NCBI RefSeq assembly: GCF_020786625.1
Contig: NZ_JAJGRC010000001.1
Coordinates: 1,240,001 to 1,304,000, forward strand
DNA from: Salinicoccus sp. RF5
Lineage (GTDB): Bacteria > Bacillota > Bacilli > Staphylococcales > Salinicoccaceae
Direction of reading: 5' to 3'
Length of the DNA: 64,000 nt
The translations under genes were made by a program, and so were the position numbers. Below are positions 18,008 to 26,318 of the stretch, piece after piece (within the stretch, counting starts at the first letter, position 1; each line of letters begins with the position of its first letter). Below the pieces are notes generated by a model, which did no database searches, was not told the DNA's origin, and worked only from the letters and a program-made list of their open reading frames with translations.

Positions 18008-18706
18008 GTGCATAAGATCCTCGTAGTGGATGATGAACCCTCCATTGTTACATTGATGAAATTCAACCTGGAAAAGGCCGGATATGAAGTGATTACGGCG
18101 GAGGACGGGCGTCAGGGCCTTGACCTTTCCCTGACCGAGAAACCTGATCTGATCGTACTGGATCTGATGCTGCCCGGCATGGATGGGATGGATGTGTGCA
18201 AGACACTCAGACAGGAGAAGGTCGGTACCCCGATCCTCATGCTGACGGCAAAAGATGAGGAATTCGATAAGATTCTGGGGCTGGAGCTCGGAGCCGACGA
18301 CTACATGACAAAACCCTTCAGCCCAAGGGAAGTCGTCGCCCGCGTCAAGGCGATCCTCCGCAGGACACAGGTGCAGCAGGCACCCGACGATGCATCTTCA
18401 GTCATCAAGCTCGGGGCACTCGAAATCCATACCGACACCTATGATGTGTACGCCCGCGGTGAACAGCTCGTACTCACCCCAAAGGAGTACGAACTGCTGC
18501 TCTACCTTTCAAACCATAAGAATAAAGTGCTCAGCCGCGACCAGCTGCTGAACGGTGTGTGGGATTTCCATTATGACGGGGATACACGGATCGTCGATGT
18601 CCATATCAGTCATCTGCGCGAGAAGATCGAAGCCGATCCGAAACGCCCGGCCTACATCCGGACCATCCGGGGATTCGGATACAAGCTTGAGGTTCCGGCA
18701 GAATGA
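18008..18706 (+). CDS. phoP: Phosphate-response regulator PhoP (OmpR family)
   Basis: PhoP is the DNA-binding partner of the kinase encoded next. The GTG at 18008 is preceded by AAGGAG at eight bases and gives 232 residues; an ATG 18 bases upstream overlaps that ribosome site and is less likely. The receiver domain has ILVVDDEPSIV and phosphoacceptor LIVLDLMLPGMDG, followed by LGLELGADDYMTKPFSPREV, which resembles PhoP more than WalR. The winged-helix domain ends with RTIRGFGYKLE. It diverges from narG. Confidence 0.88.
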   Translation: MHKILVVDDEPSIVTLMKFNLEKAGYEVITAEDGRQGLDLSLTEKPDLIVLDLMLPGMDGMDVCKTLRQEKVGTPILMLTAKDEEFDKILGLELGADDYMTKPFSPREVVARVKAILRRTQVQQAPDDASSVIKLGALEIHTDTYDVYARGEQLVLTPKEYELLLYLSNHKNKVLSRDQLLNGVWDFHYDGDTRIVDVHISHLREKIEADPKRPAYIRTIRGFGYKLEVPAE

Positions 18707-20484
18707 AGCGGCTATGGTTCAGGATTGCTTCCGCCTTCTTCATCCTGATCCTCGTCCTGATTTTCATCCTCGGTTTCTTCCTGGCAGCTCTGCTGAAGAA
18801 TGCCTATACCGATATGACACGCAACCATCTCGTCGAAAATGCAGAGATGGTCACCCAGCTCATCGTCGCCTCGGAAAGCTACGGTGAACGCGAACAGCTG
18901 CAGGAACTCATCCAGAACTTTGAACAGCCCATACAGATGCGCTTTACGGTTGTTGATACGGAAGGTGTGGTCATTGCCGATTCCGAAAACGACCCTGCAG
19001 AGATGAATAATCATTTCAACCGTCCTGAAATACAGGATGTGCTGGAGCAGGATGAGGCATTCGGAGAATCAATCCGCTATAGTACAACACAGGACTTCAA
19101 TATGATGTATGTCGCCCTGCCGCTTGTTTCCGAGGGCGAGACTGTAGGAGCAGTCAGGACCTCCCTGTCCCTCGGCGTCATCGATGATGCCATGAATCGG
19201 CTGTGGTTCAGCCTGTCGATTGCCCTCGGCCTGATGTTCCTCATCGCCGCCATCGCAAGCACCATGCTCGCAAGGAGCATTACACGCCCGATCGACAGCA
19301 TCATGAACGTCACTTCCCGCCTGAGGAAGAATGACTACAGCAGCCGGGTGAACACGGAGGCGAAAGGGGAAATCGGCGACCTCTCCCAGTCCATCAATGC
19401 ACTTGCTGCAAGCCTGCAGAGGCAGATGAAGGAAATCGAGGAGAACGAACAGCAGCTTACGAGCATCATTTCCAACATGGTAAGCGGTGTCATGCTCGTC
19501 AACCAGGATGGGAAGGTTGTGCTGCTGAACTCGGCGATGGAGCGGTTCCTATCCCAGCACAAAGGCAATCTCATCGGCCAGCCCTATGAAAAGGTGGGTG
19601 AGCGCTTCGCCCTCAGTCCGCACATACATGCCGTCTTTGAGACCAATGAAAAGGTGCATGAAGAAGTCCACTCCTATTACCCTCAGGAACGCATCATGGA
19701 TGCCCATCTCGCCCCCTACTATGGCCAAGGGTGGCAGCAGCGGGGTGTGATCGTCGTCCTCCACGACATTACAGAGATAAGAAGGCTCGAAAAGATGCGC
19801 AGCGACTTTGTTGCGAATGTATCCCATGAACTGAAGACCCCCGTCACTTCCGTCAGGGGGTTCTCGGAGACTCTGATGAGCGGGGAAGTGACCGATGAGG
19901 AAACAACTAAGCAGTTCCTCAAGATCATACACGATGAAAGCCAGCGGCTCGACCGACTCATAAGGGATCTTCTGAACCTCTCCAAGATTGAAAGGCAGAA
20001 GATGCCGCTGAACCTTGAAACACTCAACATGACAGCACTTGTCCACGAAGTGTCCGTTACACTGCAGGGGGCCGTCGAAGAGAAGCGGACGAGGCTGGTG
20101 CTCCCCGACCCATCAAAGGATGTATATCTCCAAGGGGATGAAGACCGTCTCAGGCAGATCATACTCAATCTGGTGGGTAATGGCATCAACTATACTGCCG
20201 AAGGCGGTACTGTCACAGTCTCATTGAAGGAGAATGTCGAAAAGGTCCGACTCATCATCAAGGATGATGGCATCGGTATCCCCGAAGAGAGCCTCCCCCG
20301 CATATTCGAACGCTTCTACCGTGTGGACCGGGCCCGTTCCCGCCACTCCGGTGGTACAGGACTCGGCCTTGCCATAGTCAAGCATCTGATAGAGTCCCAC
20401 CATGGGGAAATAGAAGTGGAGAGCCGCGAAGGTGAAGGCACAACATTCACCGCCATACTGCCGAAAAAGCAGGAAGAAAAATAG
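18703..20484 (+). CDS. phoR: Membrane sensor histidine kinase PhoR
   Basis: The 593 residues run: membrane segment (about 7-29), extracytoplasmic sensor domain, second membrane segment (about 165-187), HAMP, PAS, HisKA with phosphoacceptor H375 in FVANVSHELKTP, and an ATPase domain with NLVGNGINY, DDGIGIPEE and GGTGLGLAIVKHL. This is the architecture of Gram-positive PhoR. The start overlaps phoP by four bases (ATGA). PhoPR responds to phosphate limitation; no pho target is recognisable nearby, and the terminator after phoR isolates the pair from the following genes. Confidence 0.88.
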   Translation: MKRLWFRIASAFFILILVLIFILGFFLAALLKNAYTDMTRNHLVENAEMVTQLIVASESYGEREQLQELIQNFEQPIQMRFTVVDTEGVVIADSENDPAEMNNHFNRPEIQDVLEQDEAFGESIRYSTTQDFNMMYVALPLVSEGETVGAVRTSLSLGVIDDAMNRLWFSLSIALGLMFLIAAIASTMLARSITRPIDSIMNVTSRLRKNDYSSRVNTEAKGEIGDLSQSINALAASLQRQMKEIEENEQQLTSIISNMVSGVMLVNQDGKVVLLNSAMERFLSQHKGNLIGQPYEKVGERFALSPHIHAVFETNEKVHEEVHSYYPQERIMDAHLAPYYGQGWQQRGVIVVLHDITEIRRLEKMRSDFVANVSHELKTPVTSVRGFSETLMSGEVTDEETTKQFLKIIHDESQRLDRLIRDLLNLSKIERQKMPLNLETLNMTALVHEVSVTLQGAVEEKRTRLVLPDPSKDVYLQGDEDRLRQIILNLVGNGINYTAEGGTVTVSLKENVEKVRLIIKDDGIGIPEESLPRIFERFYRVDRARSRHSGGTGLGLAIVKHLIESHHGEIEVESREGEGTTFTAILPKKQEEK

Positions 20485-20523
20485 AAACGGTTGTGTCCAT
20501 CAACATCCGGCCATATTAAATGG

Positions 20524-20560
20524 AAAGGCCCCCTGCTTCCTAAGGAAGCAGGGGGCCTTT
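20524..20560. terminator. Strong bidirectional terminator between phoR and the ScdA-like gene
   Basis: Arms AAAGGCCCCCTGCTTCC and GGAAGCAGGGGGCCTTT pair perfectly over 17 bases around a three-base loop. It lies between convergent genes and can serve both. Confidence 0.9.
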
Positions 20561-20572
20561 CGGTCTGCACTT

Positions 20573-21262
20573 CTATTGGTCATGGGTCTCCCTCACCCTT
20601 TTGAAGAGAATATTATTCTCAAGGTGCACATGGTCGAGAGTGGCTTTCTCAAGATTTTCCAGCCTCTGGTAGACGAATCGGATGATTCCAGAATCCCCTT
20701 CTTTCGGCGTATAGTCATTCGTCAGATCCCTGAGGCGCCAGAATGCTTCCGCGGCGTTGCGGTGTTCATCCTCAAGCTCTGTCATATGAGGTTTCAGGGC
20801 CTCCCGCTTATCTTTGGAAGGGGTGTCGATGAATGACTCCAGCATCGGAAAGACATTGTCATCTTCATCCCTCGTATGGTCAAGGAGTGCTTCCTTCAAG
20901 TTCAGGAAGATGTCCTCGACAGCTTCCAGGCTTCCATCCTCCTTCACCATCTTCTCTACATAGGATTCAAGGACAGGAAGCTCATCCTTCAGATCTTCAT
21001 GATATTTCATCTGTATATATTTGATGATGCCCGCTTCATCCATATATTTTATATCAATGCCATCCTGATTTGCTGATTCCTCTGCATTAATCTCATACAA
21101 CAGGTTTTCCAATGGAAGCTGGTGGTTCAACGCCGCTTCCTTCAATGTCTTGTTTCCATCATTGGCGAAATCGATTCTCTGCTTCCTTAGAATGTCCCCT
21201 GATTTCGGGATTTCTGTTACTATGTCACCAAGCGTCATCTTTTCAGTAATTGTTTTCACCAT
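20573..21262 (-). CDS. scdA: ScdA/RIC-like di-iron protein lacking all cysteines
   Basis: ScdA/RIC proteins repair iron-sulfur clusters damaged by nitric oxide or oxidants. The 229-residue protein has the N-terminal DUF542-type domain (residues about 1-60), then a hemerythrin-like di-iron domain with YHEDL, HTRDEDDNVFP, ELEDEHRN and HVHLENNILF. Family members carry Cys-Cys in the N-terminal IDFCCGG motif; here the place reads IDFANDGN, and no cysteine occurs anywhere. The di-iron ligands look intact. The start has GGAGG five bases upstream. A changed function, such as iron or oxygen binding without cluster repair, is inference. Confidence 0.8.
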   Translation of the reverse strand: MVKTITEKMTLGDIVTEIPKSGDILRKQRIDFANDGNKTLKEAALNHQLPLENLLYEINAEESANQDGIDIKYMDEAGIIKYIQMKYHEDLKDELPVLESYVEKMVKEDGSLEAVEDIFLNLKEALLDHTRDEDDNVFPMLESFIDTPSKDKREALKPHMTELEDEHRNAAEAFWRLRDLTNDYTPKEGDSGIIRFVYQRLENLEKATLDHVHLENNILFKRVRETHDQ

Positions 21263-21326
21263 GCATTCCTCCTCATTTACTGTAACCATACCTTTATAAT
21301 GCTTTAATTAAACGAATTTGTTTACA

Positions 21327-21352
21327 GTTTAATGAAACATCCCGAAGGGTAT
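21327..21352 (+). promoter_or_regulatory. Perfect SigB (general stress) promoter
   Basis: GTTTAA at 21327-21332 and GGGTAT at 21347-21352 are separated by 14 bases, an exact match to the SigB consensus. The following ATG is 41 bases downstream, with a GGAGG site between. Confidence 0.85.
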
Positions 21353-21392
21353 ATTATAATCATCATATACGAAGTTTCTGGAGGTTAGATGA

Positions 21393-22361
21393 ATGAATGA
21401 TAAAGTGAAAATGGCAGCTACGCTGCTTCCTGTTATACTCGTTCCTCTTTTTAATGAAAGAAAACGGATCAAAAAGCATCCTGATGTGCAAAAGATCGGA
21501 GAAGCATCGACCACCGTCTATCATGCAGCTAAAGATAAGGGCAGCAGTGCTGTCGAATCTGTAAAGAATGCAGGTACATCCACATATCAGACGGGCAAAT
21601 CAGCCGTTTCCAAAGTAGGCGGCGCCGTCACCGACAAGCGTATGAAGCACACCTACAAAAAAGACCAGAAACAGTATGAGCAGAGCCTGAAGCAGGAGGA
21701 GTCCCTCCTCAAGCAATTTGAGAAGGAAAAGGAGAAGCATAGGAAAGACCGTCTGAAAGAGCAGACGGAAAGCAGGATTTCCGTTCCAAAGATGCTCCAA
21801 TCAGGCCCTGAGGAGAAGAACGGGGATAAGTCACAGTCAATGACAGTGTCCGATGATCATAGGGAGCCCGATGCCGTCTCACCTGAAGCACAGGCGGAGA
21901 AAAAGTCCAATCCGGACAACTATGGAATCGCTGTCGAATATGACACGGACCAGTCCCGCAACCGCGCCAGCCTTTCGGAAGACGATGAAGAGAGATTGGC
22001 TATGGATACCAGTGAAGAAACAGGCGCCCAAAACAACGATGAACATGAAAGGCTGGACAACATGAATCAGAATATCAACCATTGGATCGACAAGAAAGTA
22101 AAAGGTCATGATGAGGACACTTATGAAAACGGGGAACTTTTTACAGAGCACAAGAACGTCCTGGACCCGAGAAATGCAGAAACCAGGAATGAAAATACTG
22201 AACAGGACAATTCACTTTTCAACCAGCACCGGGCACTCCACGAATCCCAAGTCTCTTCCATAGGCAGAAGAACAGGGGAAACGGGTGCAGTCAAAAAGTC
22301 CAGAAAGCAGAAAAAGCTTGAAAAGAAAATCAACAAGCATAGAAAGAAGCAGTACAAATAA
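21393..22361 (+). CDS. Highly charged general-stress protein of unknown function
   Basis: I do not recognise a named family. The 322-residue protein starts with a short hydrophobic stretch (residues about 6-17, AATLLPVILVPLF) followed by basic residues, then a small-residue region with repeated KSAV/ESV-like motifs reminiscent of YtxH-type stress proteins. A lysine/glutamate/glutamine coiled-coil region (about 90-135) and a long acidic, probably disordered region follow, and the C-terminus is strongly basic (KKLEKKINKHRKKQ). The start has GGAGG eight bases upstream. The perfect SigB promoter makes it a general-stress gene, probably associated with the membrane or with nucleic acid; the latter is a guess from charge. 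Confidence 0.8.
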   Translation: MNDKVKMAATLLPVILVPLFNERKRIKKHPDVQKIGEASTTVYHAAKDKGSSAVESVKNAGTSTYQTGKSAVSKVGGAVTDKRMKHTYKKDQKQYEQSLKQEESLLKQFEKEKEKHRKDRLKEQTESRISVPKMLQSGPEEKNGDKSQSMTVSDDHREPDAVSPEAQAEKKSNPDNYGIAVEYDTDQSRNRASLSEDDEERLAMDTSEETGAQNNDEHERLDNMNQNINHWIDKKVKGHDEDTYENGELFTEHKNVLDPRNAETRNENTEQDNSLFNQHRALHESQVSSIGRRTGETGAVKKSRKQKKLEKKINKHRKKQYK

Positions 22362-22405
22362 TAGTCTGACATTATGAACTGAAATGCAGAGAGGGGCGGC
22401 AGACG

Positions 22406-22996
22406 ATGAAGATCAACAACATCACCATATTCTGTGGTGCCAATACTGGAACTGACCCTATATACGAAGAGAGTGCCTATGCACTTGGACAGCTGTTGGC
22501 AGAAAAAGAGATAGGTATCATATTCGGTGGAGGCGCTGTAGGACTGATGGGTGCTGTAGCTGACGGTGCCCTTTCAAAAGGCGGCACTGTAACAGGGGTC
22601 ATACCACAGTTTCTGGTGGACCGCGAGATGGCACACCCAGAAGTTCAGCATATGGAAGTCGTCGAGAGCATGCATGAGAGGAAGGCACGGATGGAAACAC
22701 TCGGCGATGCGATCATCACGCTGCCGGGTGGCGCAGGAACGATGGAAGAGTTCTTTGAAATGTTCACTTGGGGACAGATTGGTTTGCAGAAGAAGCCGAT
22801 TGGCCTGTTGGATGTGAATAATTTCTTCTATGCCCTTACCGGCCTTTTCGAAAAACTCATTGAAGAAGGGTTCCTCGACGAGAAATATATGGGACAGCTT
22901 TTCATCGGCGATGACGCCAATGAAATATTGAAAAGTTTTGAAATATACAAACCCATTGAGACAAGAACATATGAAACTGAAAAACGACGTCGCTAG
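22406..22996 (+). CDS. LOG-family nucleotide phosphoribohydrolase
   Basis: The 196-residue Rossmann-fold protein carries the LOG signature LPGGAGTMEEFFE (near residue 110) and the earlier GGGAVGLMGAVADGA. LOG enzymes cleave nucleoside 5'-monophosphates at the N-glycosidic bond; in bacteria the substrate is usually AMP-type or unknown. It lies 44 bases after the stress protein on the same strand and may share its SigB transcript. A terminator overlaps its stop codon. Confidence 0.9.
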   Translation: MKINNITIFCGANTGTDPIYEESAYALGQLLAEKEIGIIFGGGAVGLMGAVADGALSKGGTVTGVIPQFLVDREMAHPEVQHMEVVESMHERKARMETLGDAIITLPGGAGTMEEFFEMFTWGQIGLQKKPIGLLDVNNFFYALTGLFEKLIEEGFLDEKYMGQLFIGDDANEILKSFEIYKPIETRTYETEKRRR

Positions 22997-23007
22997 GACG
23001 TCGTTTT
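22981..23007. terminator. Bidirectional terminator overlapping the LOG gene stop codon
   Basis: AAAACGACGTC and GACGTCGTTTT form an 11-base stem around GCTAG, followed by further T residues. It separates convergent genes, and the stop codon TAG is in the loop. Confidence 0.85.
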
Positions 23008-23547
23008 TTACATTTCCAACTTATATACAACGTGTTTCCTCAAGGAATGGCCTTCAATTATCAGCGGATGGTCAAACTCCTCCACCCTGGCCATGCCTAT
23101 CTTCTCCATCACATGGATCGACGGCCAGTTCCGCTTCGCTGCGAGACCATATATCTCCTTGATATCCGTATGGCGTTCGGCAAACTTGAGCACCCCCACC
23201 GCGGCCTCGGTCGCAAACCCCTGGTTCCAATGCTTCTTCATCAGACGCCATCCGATTTCTACGCAAGGAAGGAACTCAAGCCTGAAGGGTCCGTCCTCTT
23301 CCAATACCTGCATGCCTGTAAAACCGATGAATTCACCGGTGTCCCGCCTTTCAACCGCGAACAGGCCAAATCCCCTGTCTTCGATATCCTTCTGTGCATC
23401 CACTATGAACTGTTTCGATGCCTCTGTCGAAAGCTTCTCCGGAAAATACCTGCGTACATCCGGATCCTGATTCATCGCGATGAAAGGGACAGTATCACTC
23501 TGCTGCCAATCACGTAATATCAAGCGCTTTGTTTTGATGTATTTCAT
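23008..23547 (-). CDS. GNAT acetyltransferase (RimJ/RimL type)
   Basis: The ATG at 23547, six bases after GAGG, gives MKYIKTKRLILRDWQQSD and 179 residues; upstream in-frame codons have no ribosome site. The sequence contains the acetyl-CoA binding region WNQGFATEAAVGVLKFA and the C-terminal RNWPSIHVMEKIGM typical of RimJ/RimL-type N-acetyltransferases. The substrate cannot be told from sequence. It is a single gene with its 3' end at the shared terminator. Confidence 0.88.
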   Translation of the reverse strand: MKYIKTKRLILRDWQQSDTVPFIAMNQDPDVRRYFPEKLSTEASKQFIVDAQKDIEDRGFGLFAVERRDTGEFIGFTGMQVLEEDGPFRLEFLPCVEIGWRLMKKHWNQGFATEAAVGVLKFAERHTDIKEIYGLAAKRNWPSIHVMEKIGMARVEEFDHPLIIEGHSLRKHVVYKLEM

Positions 23548-23638
23548 GCTTATCCTCAACCATTCTTTCATTTGTATAATGACTGTATTCGATAGCTCCA
23601 TCCATTAAAAATGAAAGAGAAAGAGAGCAAGCATCCCT

Positions 23639-23980
23639 CTACTCCTCCACTTTATCACCCTCATTCCCGAGCGGGGCATCCATACGTTTGTAAGTAATGA
23701 GCTGAACCTTCACTTCTTCATCATCAAAATCATAATCTTCAAGATTTTCTTTCTGATCGGTAGTGAACACTACATCTACAAAGTCATCTGAATCCTTGAA
23801 ATCGTATCTCACATTGAACGTTTCGAATTCCTGATCCACATTTGGTTTTTTGGAGACGAACCGGGAAACTTCCCCCTCAAAGCTCTGGACGCCCATCCCG
23901 GTAATCTCCTCTATTTCATAGCGCAATGCCTCAAGTGTCATTTCTTTGCCTTCGATGATATTGAACTTCTCTTCGTGCAT
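23639..23980 (-). CDS. Small acidic protein of unknown function
   Basis: A 113-residue soluble acidic protein with no recognised family. It has a helical N-terminal part (about 10-30, ALRYEIEEITG) and a beta-rich middle (FNVRYDFKDSDDFVDVVF), and lacks a signal or membrane segment. The start has an AGAGGGA site at suitable distance, and codon use matches its neighbours, so I consider it real. It lies between a GNAT gene and a small lipoprotein gene on the same strand, 70 bases after the latter. Confidence 0.7.
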   Translation of the reverse strand: MHEEKFNIIEGKEMTLEALRYEIEEITGMGVQSFEGEVSRFVSKKPNVDQEFETFNVRYDFKDSDDFVDVVFTTDQKENLEDYDFDDEEVKVQLITYKRMDAPLGNEGDKVEE

Positions 23981-24050
23981 AACTATCCCTCTCTCTCTCT
24001 CAATTGTTTACATCACATATTCCCTTTTGAGAGGCATTTAATCTTAGCTG

Positions 24051-24326
24051 CTATTCTTCCGAAGGTTCTTCTTCGCTTTCTTCGCTCGTCTCTTCTTCGT
24101 CAGGCCCTACATCACCAGACTCGTTCTGCTGCAGCTCTTCAAGCTCCTGTTCCTTCGTTTCGATATTATCTTCCAGCTGGCTGTTCTCAGTTTTGACGTT
24201 CTGTATTTTATTTTCCAGTGCCTTATTCTCCTGGTTCACCTTCTCCAGATCCTTTGCAGCCTGACTTTCATCTTCACCGCATCCAGCGAGAAGGACCAGC
24301 AGTGCCACTGCGAATAGACGTTTCAT
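24051..24326 (-). CDS. Small coiled-coil lipoprotein
   Basis: The 91-residue protein has a lipoprotein signal with lipobox LLAGC (cysteine 16), then a coiled coil (about 24-65) rich in glutamate, lysine, asparagine and leucine, and ends in a very acidic tail of repeated glutamate/serine. It should be anchored on the outer face of the membrane. Function is unknown. Its position next to the binding-protein lipoprotein genes may be chance. Confidence 0.8.
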   Translation of the reverse strand: MKRLFAVALLVLLAGCGEDESQAAKDLEKVNQENKALENKIQNVKTENSQLEDNIETKEQELEELQQNESGDVGPDEEETSEESEEEPSEE

Positions 24327-24392
24327 GGCCTCACCCTTTTTTTATCCTGATACAGATTATATCACTTTCTGGAATCCATGAAAATTTAAAAT

Positions 24393-24418
24393 GGCACCCC
24401 GGAAGATTCCGGAGTGCC
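24393..24418 (-). terminator. Terminator after the first binding-protein gene
   Basis: GGCACTCCGGAA and TTCCGGGGTGCC form a 12-base stem with one G-U pair and a two-base loop, followed on the minus strand by ATTTTAAATTTT. Confidence 0.7.
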
Positions 24419-24426
24419 ATAATATA

Positions 24427-26142
24427 CTATTCGCCGAGAGTCACTTCATCCAATTGATAGATGCCAAGGGCATCCACTTCGAAATTCTGTACCTCTGTAC
24501 GGACGCCAGTCAGATAATTCTGGTGGTGGATATATGCCATAGGAGCGATGTCCACGAGCATTTCCTGAGCTTCCGAGTAAATTTCCTGACGTGCTTCAGG
24601 GTCAGTTTCCTGACGGCCTTCTTCAAGCAGGGCATCCACTTCCTCGTTGCTCATGAATGAACGGTTACCCGGGTCACCATGCATTTCAGAGTGGAACAGC
24701 GGGTACATGCCGTAGTCTGCGTCCCCAGTAACTGTCGACCATCCAAGAACGAACATGTCATGCTCGCCCTGTGCAGTCCTCTCAAGATACGCACCCCACT
24801 CGAGCTGTTCTACATTCAACTCGATGTTGAGCTCCTGCAGGGATTCCTGCAGATAGACTGCCGTATCGATACGCTGTGGGCTGTCATTTGTCCAGATTTC
24901 AAGTGAGAAGCCATCTTCATATCCAGCTTCTGCCATGAGTTCCTTCGCACGATCCATATCGTAGGAGAGGCCTTCAACGTTTTCATCATAGCCGAATACA
25001 TCCGGAGCAAGTGGACCTTGTGCCGGGATGCCTACACCATCATATACACCATCGATGATTGCTTCCCTGTCGATGGCATGGGAAATCGCCTGACGTACGA
25101 GTGGATCATCGAGTGGTTCCTTCTCCATGTTGAAACCGATGTATGAAAGAGAAAGTGATTCTGTGTTGTCGAGATATGTTTCTTCGTGGGAGTCAACACG
25201 ATCCATATTGTTGGACTCCACTGCACCTGCAACATGGCTGTCCCCAGTTTCGAGTTCGGCAATGCGGGCTGCAGTTTCCGGTACCACCTTAAATGTCACC
25301 GTGTCCAATGCTACAGGTTCTTCGTGATAGTCATCGTTTCTTTCGAGTACGACTTCTTCACCGGCTGCACGGGACTGTACCTTGAATGGACCTGTACCGA
25401 TCGCATTGTCAGCAGCATGCTGCCCCATGTTTTCGGAGATTGCATTCGCAACTTCCTCATGCTCTTCGCCGCCGCTGTCGCGAAGTTCATAGTACTCTTC
25501 AAGCGTCATCTCTTCACCAGAGTCGGACAGCGCCTGCTCATAGTCAGCTTCGATGACATCATTGCTCAGCATGCCGCCTGCATCATGCGCCAGGTGTGCA
25601 AGGAGCGGCGCGAATGGATATTCTGTCGTGATTTCGACAGTATAGTCATCAACAGGTTCCACGTCTGTAATCATCTCATACAGGAACATACGCGGGGACG
25701 CCATTGCAGGGTCTGTAATGCGTTTCAGGTTCGCTTCGACAGCTTCTGCATTGAACTCAGTTCCATCATGGAACATGACACCTTCCTTGAGAGTGAATTC
25801 CCATGTATTGTCATCCAGCTGTTCCCATTCAGTCGCCAGACCAGGCTGAACTTCCATGTTCTCATCAAGGACAGTCAGTGTGTCGTAGATGTTTGAACGT
25901 ACGTTACTTGACGGTACGTCATTATTGCCGTGCGGATCCAGACTGACGATGTCGCTCATTTCGGAAATGACAAGATCTCCGCCTTCTCCACCTTCTCCGC
26001 CTTCAGTATCACCTGAAGATTCTTCTCCGCCGTCTGCAGAATCGCTCTCCGGATCGACATTACTATCGTCCGTACACGCAGCCAGCGCAAATGATAAAAT
26101 TAAAACCAGGCTCAACATTAGAAGCAGTTTTAAATTTTTCAT
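24427..26142 (-). CDS. Peptide-type ABC transporter substrate-binding lipoprotein (family 5), copy 1
   Basis: The 571-residue lipoprotein has lipobox LAAC (C22), an acidic glycine/serine linker, and then the family-5 binding-protein fold (EGVMFHDGTEFNAEAVEANLKR, TVTGDADYGMYPLFHS). Such proteins deliver peptides, glutathione or nickel-type complexes to Opp/Dpp permeases. It closely resembles the next gene in order and motifs, indicating duplication. AGGAGG lies six bases before the start. The permease genes lie divergent about 2.3 kb away. The substrate cannot be told, but the closest shared wording (MFVLGWSTVTGDADY) is of dipeptide/glutathione-type proteins. Confidence 0.92.
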   Translation of the reverse strand: MKNLKLLLMLSLVLILSFALAACTDDSNVDPESDSADGGEESSGDTEGGEGGEGGDLVISEMSDIVSLDPHGNNDVPSSNVRSNIYDTLTVLDENMEVQPGLATEWEQLDDNTWEFTLKEGVMFHDGTEFNAEAVEANLKRITDPAMASPRMFLYEMITDVEPVDDYTVEITTEYPFAPLLAHLAHDAGGMLSNDVIEADYEQALSDSGEEMTLEEYYELRDSGGEEHEEVANAISENMGQHAADNAIGTGPFKVQSRAAGEEVVLERNDDYHEEPVALDTVTFKVVPETAARIAELETGDSHVAGAVESNNMDRVDSHEETYLDNTESLSLSYIGFNMEKEPLDDPLVRQAISHAIDREAIIDGVYDGVGIPAQGPLAPDVFGYDENVEGLSYDMDRAKELMAEAGYEDGFSLEIWTNDSPQRIDTAVYLQESLQELNIELNVEQLEWGAYLERTAQGEHDMFVLGWSTVTGDADYGMYPLFHSEMHGDPGNRSFMSNEEVDALLEEGRQETDPEARQEIYSEAQEMLVDIAPMAYIHHQNYLTGVRTEVQNFEVDALGIYQLDEVTLGE

Positions 26143-26259
26143 TTTGGACCTCCTAATAATTTTTAATTAAATGCGAGATTTAATCAACTTCATGATACAG
26201 GAATAAGTAAGCGCCTTCAAGATGAATTTTCCCACATTTTCAAATAATGGAAAGAATAA

Positions 26260-26292
26260 AAAACGGAAAACACATTATGTATTTTCCGTTTT
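26260..26292 (-). terminator. Terminator after the second binding-protein gene
   Basis: AAAACGGAAAA and TTTTCCGTTTT pair over 11 bases; on the minus strand the stem is followed by a run of T. It separates the two binding-protein genes, so the downstream copy needs its own promoter in 26143-26260. Confidence 0.8.
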
Positions 26293-26318
26293 ATTTGTTT
26301 CTCCCTCAATGAAAGTAA

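Noticed and set aside
18008-20484. WalRK as the identity of the two-component system
   Set aside because: The regulator reads DLMLPGMDG and FDKILGLELGADDYMTKPFSPREVV, as in PhoP; WalR has a different phosphorylation-site context, and no walHIJ genes follow.
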